Assembly (NCBI GenBank): GCA_963582345.1
Contig: CAUZSN010000020.1
Location: 1-31,184, forward strand
From: CAUZSN01 sp963582345
GTDB lineage: Bacteria; Planctomycetota; Planctomycetia; Planctomycetales; Planctomycetaceae
Length of the DNA stretch: 31,184 nt
Direction of reading: 5' to 3'
Position 1 is the stretch's first letter, and each line of letters begins with the position of its first letter. Of the stretch, positions 17,940 through 26,322 are shown one piece after another. The notes below the pieces were generated by a model that ran no database searches, had not been told where the DNA came from, and saw only the letters and a list, made by a program, of their open reading frames with translations. The translations under genes and the position numbers were made by a program.

Positions 17940-19967
17940 TTACCGCGGACTCTGTTTTTCCTTTTCCTGAGCGGTCACTACGGGTTTCTTGTAGCCGGGA
18001 GCGGCAGTGAAGGTGACGATCTTTTCCCCGTTGTCGCTGTTCCAGATACGGATCTCTCCGTCATAGCTTCCCGTAGCGAGTTTTTTTGTCGCCGAATTGA
18101 ACGCGACCGAATACACCCAGTCCTGATGCCCGCTGTAAGTGCGAATTTTCTTTCCGTCGTCAATCGAATGTAGACGAGTGTTCTTGTCGGCGCTACAACT
18201 GAAAACTTGACCATCTTTCGTAACCAAAATTTGTAAGATTGCATTGCCGAAACCTTCGATAGCTCGCGTCTGTTTGGCATCTGTGACTTTCCAGATACGA
18301 ATTTTCTTGTCGCGTCCACCGGTGATGACCTGATTACCATCAGGTGAGAATGCAACTCCAAAAACTGGTTGCTCATGACTGTTAAACGCCATTAGTGAGT
18401 CGCCTGTGTTTGAGTCAAATATCTTCGACGTCTTATCACGACTGGCCGAGGCGAGTTTGCTGCCGTCCGGCGACCAAGCAATTCCCATAACCCAATCGGC
18501 ATGATCCTCGATCAGCAATTCCTGCCTGCCCGACGACACTTCATAGACACGAATGGCCCGATCGGCTCCGCCTGCCGCAAGTCGTTTATCATCCGCACTG
18601 AAAGCCAAGCAGTACACGGAATCATCCGTTCTGACCAAATCAGCCAACAACTTGCCGTCGGAAACATTGAACAGTTTTACCTCGCCGATTTCAGCAGGGG
18701 TACCTGCGGCAACGGCAATGATTTTACCGTCAGCAGTAAACCTGACATCATTGACGCGTTCTGCCACATTCGTGATTCGGCGAAGCAGTTGGCCGTCAGC
18801 CGGATTCCATAGCATCACTTCGTGGTAACCGGAACTGGCTAAGACTTTTCCGTCCGGACTGAACGCGACGGCTGTAACCGGCATAGGAACTGAATAACTC
18901 TCTGGAGGTTTTGGCTGTGGCAACTTCGGTATGATTGTGAACAGCCGCGCATCTGCAGCGACACCGACATCCAACTTGGCACCGGTGTCGATCCATTTCT
19001 TTATCGTTGCGATTTGCTTGGTCGTCAGCGAATCGGCATCCTTCGGCATAGTCCCATCTTCAACAAAGACGTACAGGTTCGATGCCTTGCCATCACCGGC
19101 CTCAACAACCTCGCCGGATTCACCTCCCTTCATGACCGCTGCATAGGTTTCCATATTGTAGCGTCCCTTGGCAGTTCGAGCGTTATGACAGACCAAGCAG
19201 CGCATCGCAAAGATCGGAGCAATCGACTTCGAGAACGAAACGAGTCTGCCGGCACTGATTAGCAAGTCTTCCAGTGCTCGCTGTTTCGTAATTACCTCTT
19301 TGGTGACCGCAGCGAATGCATCTTCAGCCTTCTTGAGTTCCGGGATGACTTCGGCGATTTCAGCATCCGCTTTTTTGATGTCGGCACTCGCTTTCTTTTC
19401 GGCCTGTTTCGTGGCAGCAATGGATGCGTGAATTGTTTCCAACGTATCAGCGGCCGCCTTGACAGCTTTGGCGGCCTTTTCGGCCTCGGCCTTAGCTTTG
19501 ACTGCAGCAGCCCGTGCAACTTTTGCCACCTCATCAGCAGCCTTTTTTGCTGCCGCAGCGGCCTTTTCGGCTGTGACTTTGGTCGCGGCTGCCTTAGTCA
19601 AGGTTTCTGCTTGCAGCTTCATCTTCTCCTCGGCGGCCCTTACGTCCAAGTGAGCTTTAGAAACTATCAACTTGAGATTCCAGAGCGATTGGGACAACTG
19701 TTTCGATTTATTCTGCGCGAATCTCAATTCGTTTTGAGCAGCTATTTGGCGAACGAGCGCTTCATCGGCCGCCCTCTTCAATGCCGCTTCGTATGGTCCG
19801 GCCAGTTTCTTCAGCGCAGTTTTCTTTTCGACCTCGGCCTTTACGGCTTGTTCGTTTTCCTGTTTGACAGTTAAATCATCGTCCGAAAATACGGTCGAGA
19901 TCATCGACAACAGCAACCAATAAACCGTCAGGAAAATTTTCCCTGACGTTCTGAACGAGATACGCAT
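17940..19967 (-). CDS. Secreted coiled-coil, cytochrome c-like and WD40 protein
   Basis: The 675-residue protein combines four parts. Residues 1-28 are a signal peptide. Residues 38-235 are a Lys/Ala/Glu-rich coiled coil. Residues 245-335 resemble the planctomycete cytochrome c-like domain, with heme-type 'CLVCH' (Cys257, Cys260, His261) and 'TMPKD', whose Met307 is a plausible distal ligand. Residues 360-660 hold about seven WD40 repeats, with phrases such as 'VTAVAFSPDGKVLASSGYHEVMLWN' and 'VYSVAFNSATKKLATGS'. It would act in the periplasm, perhaps as a redox-linked scaffold, but no partner is visible. The ATG at 19967 follows AAGGTGG and immediately precedes the signal peptide; a longer upstream frame is rejected. 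A poly-Ala/Lys stretch causes biased codons at 19440-19600. Confidence 0.9.
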   Translation of the reverse strand: MRISFRTSGKIFLTVYWLLLSMISTVFSDDDLTVKQENEQAVKAEVEKKTALKKLAGPYEAALKRAADEALVRQIAAQNELRFAQNKSKQLSQSLWNLKLIVSKAHLDVRAAEEKMKLQAETLTKAAATKVTAEKAAAAAKKAADEVAKVARAAAVKAKAEAEKAAKAVKAAADTLETIHASIAATKQAEKKASADIKKADAEIAEVIPELKKAEDAFAAVTKEVITKQRALEDLLISAGRLVSFSKSIAPIFAMRCLVCHNARTAKGRYNMETYAAVMKGGESGEVVEAGDGKASNLYVFVEDGTMPKDADSLTTKQIATIKKWIDTGAKLDVGVAADARLFTIIPKLPQPKPPESYSVPMPVTAVAFSPDGKVLASSGYHEVMLWNPADGQLLRRITNVAERVNDVRFTADGKIIAVAAGTPAEIGEVKLFNVSDGKLLADLVRTDDSVYCLAFSADDKRLAAGGADRAIRVYEVSSGRQELLIEDHADWVMGIAWSPDGSKLASASRDKTSKIFDSNTGDSLMAFNSHEQPVFGVAFSPDGNQVITGGRDKKIRIWKVTDAKQTRAIEGFGNAILQILVTKDGQVFSCSADKNTRLHSIDDGKKIRTYSGHQDWVYSVAFNSATKKLATGSYDGEIRIWNSDNGEKIVTFTAAPGYKKPVVTAQEKEKQSPR

Positions 19968-20211
19968 TGCTCCACCTTCTTTAAGATTTGCAATGGTTGA
20001 TCGCGCGCAATTACATCGAACCAAAATCGCGCATTGGAATACTTCAAAAATGAGTGGAATCGCTGTCGCAACGGCTAATTTAGTGGAGACAACCCAATCG
20101 TAGGTTGCCAACTCGGAGGAAGCTGCTTGCTACACTACCAGCATTGTCAAGATTTTGACGAATACTGGCTAACACACGTGTCCAAGCCGTGATTTCAAGC
20201 AATCGAATCAT

Positions 20212-20301
20212 TTAGCCTTTGCGATGCCGAATCTTGCTTCGATTCCGGCGCTTCTTGCGTCCGAGCTTTCTCCGACCCTTTCCGGTCTTCTTGGTTCCCA
20301 T
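20212..20301 (-). CDS. 29-residue, highly basic small protein
   Basis: A short gene encoding 29 residues starting 'MGTKKTGKGRRKLGRKKRR' and ending 'IRHRKG'. Sixteen residues are Lys or Arg, one is His and none is acidic, so it should bind nucleic acid, most plausibly rRNA. Length and composition recall the tiny ribosomal or ribosome-associated proteins (bTHX, COX24/AURKAIP1-like peptides), but I cannot name the family. GGAG lies 9 bases before the ATG, and the gene sits alone in the gap between the WD40 gene and trmL, in their orientation. Confidence 0.75.
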   Translation of the reverse strand: MGTKKTGKGRRKLGRKKRRNRSKIRHRKG

Positions 20302-20310
20302 CCCGATGAA

Positions 20311-20314
20311 CTCC
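20311..20314 (-). promoter_or_regulatory. Shine-Dalgarno sequence of the small basic protein
   Basis: Minus-strand GGAG, 9 bases before the ATG at 20301. It is the main support that this 29-codon frame is translated. Confidence 0.6.
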
Positions 20315-20528
20315 GTTGTCTTTATGAAAATAGCGACTAGTCTGCCAGTCGTCCGCTTCAATAACCTTAGATGATACCTAGTGTCACTCTCGGAATTTAA
20401 CGCGTGCTATGCAATTCTTCAACACACTGACGGAACTGACGTAATGCTGGTAGACCATTTAGCTCGTAGTGCCACCGCGCCGATCTGCATTTTCCTGCTC
20501 GCCGTTTTGAGAGTTTTGGAAAATTAGG

Positions 20529-21014
20529 TTAATTTCCGCCTGGCAAGCCTCCCAACTGTCTGACGGCCTCGTAGGCAACCGTGTTGACCGTGCTAGCCAA
20601 ATTCAGGCTGCGAACTTCGTGACGCATAGGCAGCTTCAAGTTTCTACTAAGCCGTTCGTCCAAAATGCCTTGCGGTAGACCGCGAGTTTCGCTGCCGAAC
20701 AACAGAATGTCGCCTTCTTGGAACTCGGCTTCCCACACCGTACGCTTGGCAAACTTTGTTATACACCAAAAATTTTTTCCGGTTAACCGACGCAACACCT
20801 CAGACCAACTGTCCACGACCTCCCAGTTCAAATGCCCCCAATAATCCATTCCAGCGCGTCTGAGTTGTTTTCCATCAAGGCGAAATCCCAACGGGCGAAT
20901 CAACCACAACTTCGCCCCGACCGCAACACAAGTCCGGCCAATGTTTCCGGTGTTTTGCGGAATGTCCGGCTGATACAAGACAACGTGCAAGAAGGGTTCA
21001 AGGGTACCGGACAT
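20529..21014 (-). CDS. trmL: tRNA (cytidine(34)-2'-O)-methyltransferase TrmL
   Basis: A 161-residue SPOUT-class (alpha/beta knot) methyltransferase of the TrmL/YibK type. It 2'-O-methylates the wobble base of certain leucine tRNAs using S-adenosylmethionine. Visible motifs are 'LYQPDIPQNTGNIGRTC' at 13-29, 'LLFGSETRGLP' near 103-113, and 'LKLPMRHEVRSLNLASTVNTVAYEA', which forms the knot and cofactor pocket. Length and motifs are normal. The gene begins 27 bases after the stop of the IleRS-like gene, so the two tRNA-related genes are probably co-transcribed. The ATG is the first one after that stop. Confidence 0.95.
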   Translation of the reverse strand: MSGTLEPFLHVVLYQPDIPQNTGNIGRTCVAVGAKLWLIRPLGFRLDGKQLRRAGMDYWGHLNWEVVDSWSEVLRRLTGKNFWCITKFAKRTVWEAEFQEGDILLFGSETRGLPQGILDERLSRNLKLPMRHEVRSLNLASTVNTVAYEAVRQLGGLPGGN

Positions 21015-21041
21015 CGTTTTCTATGTGAAAAAAACCAGGGG

Positions 21042-24000
21042 CTAGCGGGATTTTTTGATCCAGATCGTTACCTCCGCACCACCGACCACAACCATTTTTT
21101 CTTTTGGCACCACGGTGTCAGATCTTTCGATCGAATCAGCCAAGGTTTCCGCGCGAATGTATTCGGCCCACTCTTCGGTGATCGCGGTGACTTCACTGTC
21201 ATCTGCACCGTGGAAGATGCAAATTCGATCTTCAATTTCCAGGTTCTGTTCTTTGCGCAGTTGCTGAACATGGCGAACGAAGTCGTTGCGCATACCTTCA
21301 CATTCCAGTTCAGGAGTGAGCGACGTCATGAGGGCGACCTGAACGCCTTGATCATCGGCACAAACCCAATCAGCGGCCTGTTCAGTGCTAATCAGTACGT
21401 CTTCGGGAAGTAGGACAACTTCAGTTCCTTCTATATCGATAGAAATCGTCTTGCCGCCATGGAGTGGAACAAATGCCTGGTGGTCTAATTGCAACAACGT
21501 CTGACGCAGTTGCCCCAGCAGATTACCGTACTTGGGACCCAATGTTTTCAGATTCGGTTTGTAGATGTAGCACAATAGGTCGTCGAGGTTGTCGCGTGCT
21601 ATAAGTTGTTTGACATTTAACTCCTCTTTGATCACTTCGGCCAGCCTTTCGATCGCAGCCAATTGTTTCGGGTCCGCAACCGTATATCGTAATTCGGTCA
21701 ACGGCTGTCGGACTCGCAAGTTCGTCTGAGCCCGTAGCTTGTGCCCAAGTTTTACCACAGTTTGTGCCGTCGCCATGCAGCAGTTCAGTTCAGGATCAAG
21801 CAGCGTTCGATCAGCCTGCGGGTACGAGCACAGATGTACGCTCTCTGGATCAATGAGAGTCTCGCTTCGGCCATTTTTCGCCCAACTGTGAACCAAATTC
21901 TGGTACATCCGTTCGGTGATGAAGGGAATCGCTGGAGCCAGAAGTTTTGTCAGCGTGACCAGAACTTCGTACAACGTTTGATAGGCCGCCAGTTTGTCGT
22001 GGTCCGCAGCGTTGTGCGAACGCCAAAAGCGTCGACGGTTTCGGCGGATGTACCAATTCGACAAGTCATCGATGAATTCGGCCGCAACACGGCACACCTC
22101 AGCAGCATTGTATTCACGAAACTCGCGATTCGCGGTTTCGATCAAATCCTGTAGGTTCGAAAGAATCCAGCGGTCGATCTCCTGCCGCTCGCTGACTGGA
22201 ATGCAACCATCGCACTGCACCTGATGGGATTTGTCATGCGAAGCGTTACGGCCAAGCTGCAATACTGGACGCGGATCGAACTGATCCAATCGGGCATAGT
22301 TGATGAAGAAGGCATACGAATTCCACAGCGGGATCAGAATCTGGCGGCGGATTTGATCGGCCGGTCGGCTGACGACTTTACACGTCGGCAATCCTTCAGA
22401 TGTTTGATCAATGGAGCCGTTTGGCGTTTGTAGTGTGATTTGCTTGTCCTTCAGTCGCTTTCCAAATCGCAGGTCAACGAATGGGTTCTGGGCAAGGTAC
22501 ATCCAGCGGATAGTGTCGACACCGAGTTGCTCGGCCGCTTCTTCAAACCAGATCGCCGTACCGTCGGTCTTGTGCATTGCTTTGCCGTTTTCGTCCATGA
22601 CCAAGCGATGGCCGAGCAGTGTTTTAAAGGGACGTTTTTCGGCTGGGTCGTCGGTCTCGTCATAGCGCATCATCGCGGCCATTGACAACAGAGCATAAAA
22701 CCAGTTGCGGAATTGACCCGGGAAACATTCAGTAACGAAGTCGGCCGGATATTGTCCTTTCCACGCTTCGCGGTTGGTGTTGTACTGCAAGGTCGAGAAT
22801 GGGACGATGCCCGCATCGAGCCACGGATTGCCGACATCTACAATGCGTGCCATCAGATTGCCTGTTCGAGGATTGCAAATCTTCACTCCGTCAATCCACG
22901 GTCTGTGCGGTGTGTGTCCATCGAATTCGTCCCAACCTTCGACCGATCGTTCCTTTAGTTCGGCCAGCGAGCCAATGACCTCGAAGTCGCCCGTCTCTTC
23001 ATCGACCCAAATTGGCAACGCCAAGCCCCAGAACCGCTTCTTCGAGATCATCCAGTCTCGCATGTTTGTCAGCCATTCCAACTCGCGCTGCTCACCGTCG
23101 ATCGCTTCCGGTAACCAACGGATTTTCCTGGTCACCTGTTTAATCTCGTCGCGCCAATCCATATTGATGAACCATTCGTCAACAAGTCGAAACACCAAGG
23201 GTTCACCAGTTCGCCAGCAATGCGGATAGATGTGCGGATAGTCTTCGGACGCGACCAATAGACGTTTGCTGCGCAAGCTGTCGCAGATCATTTCCGCGAC
23301 TTTCGGAGCGATTGCCTCGAGGCCGGACAACTCACCGAAGCCATTGGTAAACCGGCCGTCGTCTTCCAGTGGCGCGATTGTAATAAGTCCATGTTGCCTG
23401 CCCAACTGAAAGTCGACGTCACCGCTACCCGGTGCGATATGCACGATTCCGGTTCCCTCGCCGGCCACAACGTGCGGGCTTCCCTTCGAATCGCGTCCTC
23501 CGTCAATGACGCGGTGAGAGATCGCGCCAGTCAAGTGCTTCAAGTCCTCGTCGATGGGATGACCACCAGGCTGGTTTTGCACGGGAAGTTCGTCGAATGG
23601 TCCTTCGTATTCCCAGCCGATCATGTCTCTGCCCTTGAGCGTCCCTTCAATCTGAAATCCACCCTGTTCCTTAAATATTTGGGCGATCGTTTTCAGCTTT
23701 GGTACTTCGTCGGGCCAATTCCATTCAGGCCGGCCGAAACCGTCTTTGTATTCCCGCTCCAGCCGCTGGAATTCAAGATTGTCGCTGGCACAGTAATAAA
23801 CGGCCCCATCACGCTTCGTCCGAACCTTCGCGTAATCCAAATCAAGGTTCACTGCACACGCTATATTTCCCGCCAATGTCCACGGCGTCGTTGTCCATAC
23901 GAACAGGTATTCGTTATCGCGACCTTTGATCGGAAAGCGGACAAAAACAGACGTGTGGACCGACAGCCTGCGTCCATCAGCGACCTCGGTCTGACTATAG

Positions 24001-24695
24001 GCACTGCCGCTAAGTCCTGACCAAGGCATCACGTCGTGTCCACGGTAAATCTTTCCCCGTTGGTGACACTTTTTCAAAAAGGCCCAGATCGATTCGTTGT
24101 TCTCAGTCGAGAACGTGAAATAACTGCCACCCCAATTCGGACTACCGAGCCGAGCAACCAGTTGGTCCGCTTTACCAGACAATTTCTCGCCACGGGGAGT
24201 CGTGATTGCGACTTCTTTATCGCTACCGATTGATGCAGCGAGATTTCGCAACTGATCCGAATCGTCCCAATCCATCCAGAAGCCCAGTCGGATCGATTGT
24301 TCGGTCTGCCGAGCAGCGTATATCAGGACACGTTTCTTACACTCGTTAACGAAGCGATCAATACCAAACTCGAGAATCGATTTCTTCGTCGTGAAATTCA
24401 GTTCTCGCTCGACTTCGACTTCTACCCACAATCCCTGGCAGTCGAAGCCGTTCTGGTACCTCAGCTCGTGACCAGTCATCGCAAAATAGCGCTGATAGGC
24501 GTCCTTATAGGTTCGTCCCCAGGCATGATGCACACCCATCGGGTTGTTCGCAGTGATTGGTCCATCCAGAAAGTTCCATTTGGGTTTACCGACATTTTGT
24601 TCGCAGAGCTTCTGGAAGATACGACGATCCGCCCAGAATTTCAGGACCTCGTGTTCTCCATGTAGGAAATTTGATTCCGAAACTTTTTGGAACAT
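21042..24695 (-). CDS. Divergent isoleucyl-tRNA synthetase-like protein
   Basis: A 1217-residue class I synthetase of the Ile/Val/Leu group, closest to IleRS. The editing domain shows 'FVWTTTPWTLAGN' (265-277) and 'EGTGIVHIAPGSGDVDF', and the catalytic part shows 'WMISKKRFWG' (548). A C-terminal anticodon-binding region begins with 'WILSNLQDLI'. However, the HIGH motif reads 'GVHH' (54-57), KMSKS reads 'AMHKT' (706-710), 'GWDxHGLP' reads 'GFDCQGLW' (83-90), 'DQTRGWF' reads 'GQFRNWF' (660-666), and the zinc-site 'WCPRC' equivalent is 'WSGLS' (225-229). An extra segment lies near 145-195. A true second IleRS may exist elsewhere. The ATG at 24695 matches the family start; a longer frame reads through an inverted repeat. 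Confidence 0.85.
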   Translation of the reverse strand: MFQKVSESNFLHGEHEVLKFWADRRIFQKLCEQNVGKPKWNFLDGPITANNPMGVHHAWGRTYKDAYQRYFAMTGHELRYQNGFDCQGLWVEVEVERELNFTTKKSILEFGIDRFVNECKKRVLIYAARQTEQSIRLGFWMDWDDSDQLRNLAASIGSDKEVAITTPRGEKLSGKADQLVARLGSPNWGGSYFTFSTENNESIWAFLKKCHQRGKIYRGHDVMPWSGLSGSAYSQTEVADGRRLSVHTSVFVRFPIKGRDNEYLFVWTTTPWTLAGNIACAVNLDLDYAKVRTKRDGAVYYCASDNLEFQRLEREYKDGFGRPEWNWPDEVPKLKTIAQIFKEQGGFQIEGTLKGRDMIGWEYEGPFDELPVQNQPGGHPIDEDLKHLTGAISHRVIDGGRDSKGSPHVVAGEGTGIVHIAPGSGDVDFQLGRQHGLITIAPLEDDGRFTNGFGELSGLEAIAPKVAEMICDSLRSKRLLVASEDYPHIYPHCWRTGEPLVFRLVDEWFINMDWRDEIKQVTRKIRWLPEAIDGEQRELEWLTNMRDWMISKKRFWGLALPIWVDEETGDFEVIGSLAELKERSVEGWDEFDGHTPHRPWIDGVKICNPRTGNLMARIVDVGNPWLDAGIVPFSTLQYNTNREAWKGQYPADFVTECFPGQFRNWFYALLSMAAMMRYDETDDPAEKRPFKTLLGHRLVMDENGKAMHKTDGTAIWFEEAAEQLGVDTIRWMYLAQNPFVDLRFGKRLKDKQITLQTPNGSIDQTSEGLPTCKVVSRPADQIRRQILIPLWNSYAFFINYARLDQFDPRPVLQLGRNASHDKSHQVQCDGCIPVSERQEIDRWILSNLQDLIETANREFREYNAAEVCRVAAEFIDDLSNWYIRRNRRRFWRSHNAADHDKLAAYQTLYEVLVTLTKLLAPAIPFITERMYQNLVHSWAKNGRSETLIDPESVHLCSYPQADRTLLDPELNCCMATAQTVVKLGHKLRAQTNLRVRQPLTELRYTVADPKQLAAIERLAEVIKEELNVKQLIARDNLDDLLCYIYKPNLKTLGPKYGNLLGQLRQTLLQLDHQAFVPLHGGKTISIDIEGTEVVLLPEDVLISTEQAADWVCADDQGVQVALMTSLTPELECEGMRNDFVRHVQQLRKEQNLEIEDRICIFHGADDSEVTAITEEWAEYIRAETLADSIERSDTVVPKEKMVVVGGAEVTIWIKKSR

Positions 24696-24742
24696 GATTA
24701 CGTCAATCTTTGTTACTCTGTCCCCTAGAAAATGCATCCTCA

Positions 24743-24811
24743 TCGGGTGGGCACTGCCCGCCAACATTTATTTGCATCCGACAGCGGTTTGGTGGGCGGT
24801 GCCCAACCTAC
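24743..24811. repeat. Imperfect inverted repeat, copy 1
   Basis: The left arm (gggtgggcactgcccgccaa) and right arm (ttggtgggcggtgcccaacc) pair when one is reverse-complemented, leaving a 25-30 base AT-rich middle. It fills most of the gap between the purine nucleoside phosphorylase gene, whose stop it touches, and the IleRS-like gene. Each arm is itself nearly palindromic (GGGCACTGCCC). The same design recurs at 29448-29506. Confidence 0.75.
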
Positions 24812-25638
24812 GATTCGCCAAGTTGCTCGAAGATCCGCGAAATCAACCGAGCTAGTGTTCCACTGCCGCGTCCGGCCACTTCCAAAATCTTCTCGATCTC
24901 GACCGGCTGTAATTCGTTAGGCAGACACATGTCGGTCACGATTGAAAATGCCAGAACGCGCAATCCGGCATGTTTGGCCACGAGCACTTCCGGAATCGTG
25001 GACATTCCAACCACATCCGCTCCCAGCCGCCGAAGCATCCGATATTCTGCTCGTGTTTCCAAGTTTGGTCCACTCACGGCAACCAGAATTCCTGTGTGGC
25101 AATCAATCGCCAACTTCTGAGCGGATTCTGTAGCGATGTCAATTAAATTCTGGTCGTACGGTTCCAGCATGTCGGGAAATCGTGGACCCAAATTGTCGTT
25201 GTTGATGCCTCGTAGCGGATTATCGCCCATCAGATTAATTTGGTCGTCCAGGATGATGATGTCGGCCAATTGGTACTCGGGATTCATGCCGCCAGCCGCA
25301 TTGGTGATCAACAGAATCTCGGCCCCGAGGGCCTTCATCACTCGCACTGGAAATGTGATCTGTTGCATCGAGTAGCCTTCGTAGTAATGGAAGCGACCTT
25401 CCATCGCAAGCACGGGAACACCTTTCAATCGACCGCACACCAACTGCCCGGCATGCGACTGGACCGTCGAGCTCAGGAAATGGGGAATCTCTTCGTAAGC
25501 GATCGTCGTCACCATACTGATTTGCTCGGCCAGATCTCCTAAGCCGGTCCCCAAGATCATTCCTACCTGCGGCTGGGTTGGCCAACGATCGTAAATGAAC
25601 TGCCGGGCTTCGGAAATTTTCTGAGCCAATCCCAACAC
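24808..25638 (-). CDS. Purine nucleoside phosphorylase
   Basis: Splits purine nucleosides with phosphate into base and ribose 1-phosphate, in purine salvage. The 276-residue length from the GTG at 25638 fits the trimeric (PNP/MTAP) family. Motifs include 'GMILGTGLGDLAE' near the start, 'SHAGQLVCGRLKGVPVLAMEGRFHYYEGY', 'LLITNAAGGMNP' and 'VSGPNLETRAEYRMLRRLGADVVGMSTIPEV', which carry the phosphate, base and ribose contacts. The GTG was chosen because AGGAG lies nine bases upstream; an upstream TTG at 25698 would add 20 residues unlike the family. It is the first gene of a probable run with the IleRS-like gene and trmL. Confidence 0.93.
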   Translation of the reverse strand: MLGLAQKISEARQFIYDRWPTQPQVGMILGTGLGDLAEQISMVTTIAYEEIPHFLSSTVQSHAGQLVCGRLKGVPVLAMEGRFHYYEGYSMQQITFPVRVMKALGAEILLITNAAGGMNPEYQLADIIILDDQINLMGDNPLRGINNDNLGPRFPDMLEPYDQNLIDIATESAQKLAIDCHTGILVAVSGPNLETRAEYRMLRRLGADVVGMSTIPEVLVAKHAGLRVLAFSIVTDMCLPNELQPVEIEKILEVAGRGSGTLARLISRIFEQLGES

Positions 25639-25647
25639 CCGACAATT

Positions 25648-25652
25648 CTCCT
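25648..25652 (-). promoter_or_regulatory. Shine-Dalgarno sequence of the phosphorylase
   Basis: Minus-strand AGGAG, nine bases before the GTG at 25638. It decides this start over the TTG at 25698. Confidence 0.6.
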
Positions 25653-25875
25653 GAATCGGCTGACGATGTTTGCGTGACGCTGTGGATTGTATACGCAAAA
25701 CAGATTCGCGAAAGTGAGAAAACCAGCGGATGACCGGCCGCCTAAAATCGGCGAATTACGAACAAACAAAAGCGAATGAGTAATTGACGCATTTTCCCGG
25801 TTCTCTTGGAACTCGACTTGCGGATCCAGAATGGCGATCCGAGTCACATCATCCGGAAACTTTTAGAATGCTGCC

Positions 25876-26082
25876 CTACTCGCCGCCCAAGTTATCAAGA
25901 TCTTCTTCGTCTTCCCCGTCGTTGAAGTCCTCGTCAAAGTCCTCGTCAAGCTCGTTGTCGTCGAAGTCCTCGTCAAAGTCCTCGTCGAGTTCCTCGTCAG
26001 CGAATTCCTCGTCTTCAAAGCAGACGAACCCATCGTCGTCCTGTTCGACTTCTTGCATATCGTCGCTCGTCGAACCTCCCAT
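25876..26082 (-). CDS. Highly acidic 68-residue protein
   Basis: A small protein with 37 Asp or Glu among 68 residues and no Lys, Arg or His. The segment 'ELDEDFDEDF' occurs twice (31-40 and 44-53), separated by three residues. A single Cys21 lies in 'GFVCFEDEEF'. Such composition suggests a disordered, metal-binding or DNA-mimicking protein, but no family can be named. Minus-strand AAGGGAG eight bases before the ATG at 26082 sets the start; a frame from 26127 would add 15 residues without support. The opposite strand reads as a Ser-rich shadow. It lies alone between the phosphorylase gene and the transporter operon. Confidence 0.75.
   Translation of the reverse strand: MGGSTSDDMQEVEQDDDGFVCFEDEEFADEELDEDFDEDFDDNELDEDFDEDFNDGEDEEDLDNLGGE
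25924..25992. repeat. Internal 39-base repeat in the acidic protein gene
   Basis: A 30-base unit at 25924-25953 recurs at 25963-25992 with two changes. The 39-base period equals 13 codons, so the duplication keeps the frame and encodes the doubled acidic motif. Confidence 0.8.
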
Positions 26083-26090
26083 GTGACTCA

Positions 26091-26097
26091 CTCCCTT
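26091..26097 (-). promoter_or_regulatory. Shine-Dalgarno sequence of the acidic protein
   Basis: Minus-strand AAGGGAG, eight bases before the ATG at 26082. It favours this start over the ATG at 26127. Confidence 0.55.
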
Positions 26098-26322
26098 GTC
26101 GAACCATGACGCCGTCATCTCAGGCAACCTCTATACTGTCCTTCTATTCGTTTTTCAATCCTATTTGAACGTTGGTTTTGAAATCTCATTATTAAAGTTT
26201 TGTGCCTTTGTCAAGCTTTTGTTTAATGAGTTTTTCCAGATTGTCGACTTACCAATTTGGCTCCTGACAGGTTCGAAACGACATATCAAGCCGCATTCGT
26301 ATCACCGAAAACCGCGATCAAA

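Noticed and set aside
18553..18828. Plus-strand frames opposite the WD40 repeats
   Set aside because: They are antisense shadows of a strongly supported WD40 protein.
25784..26086. A plus-strand Ser-rich frame over the acidic-protein region
   Set aside because: It mirrors the Asp/Glu repeat on the other strand, has no ribosome-binding site, and a poly-Ser shadow is expected from that codon use.
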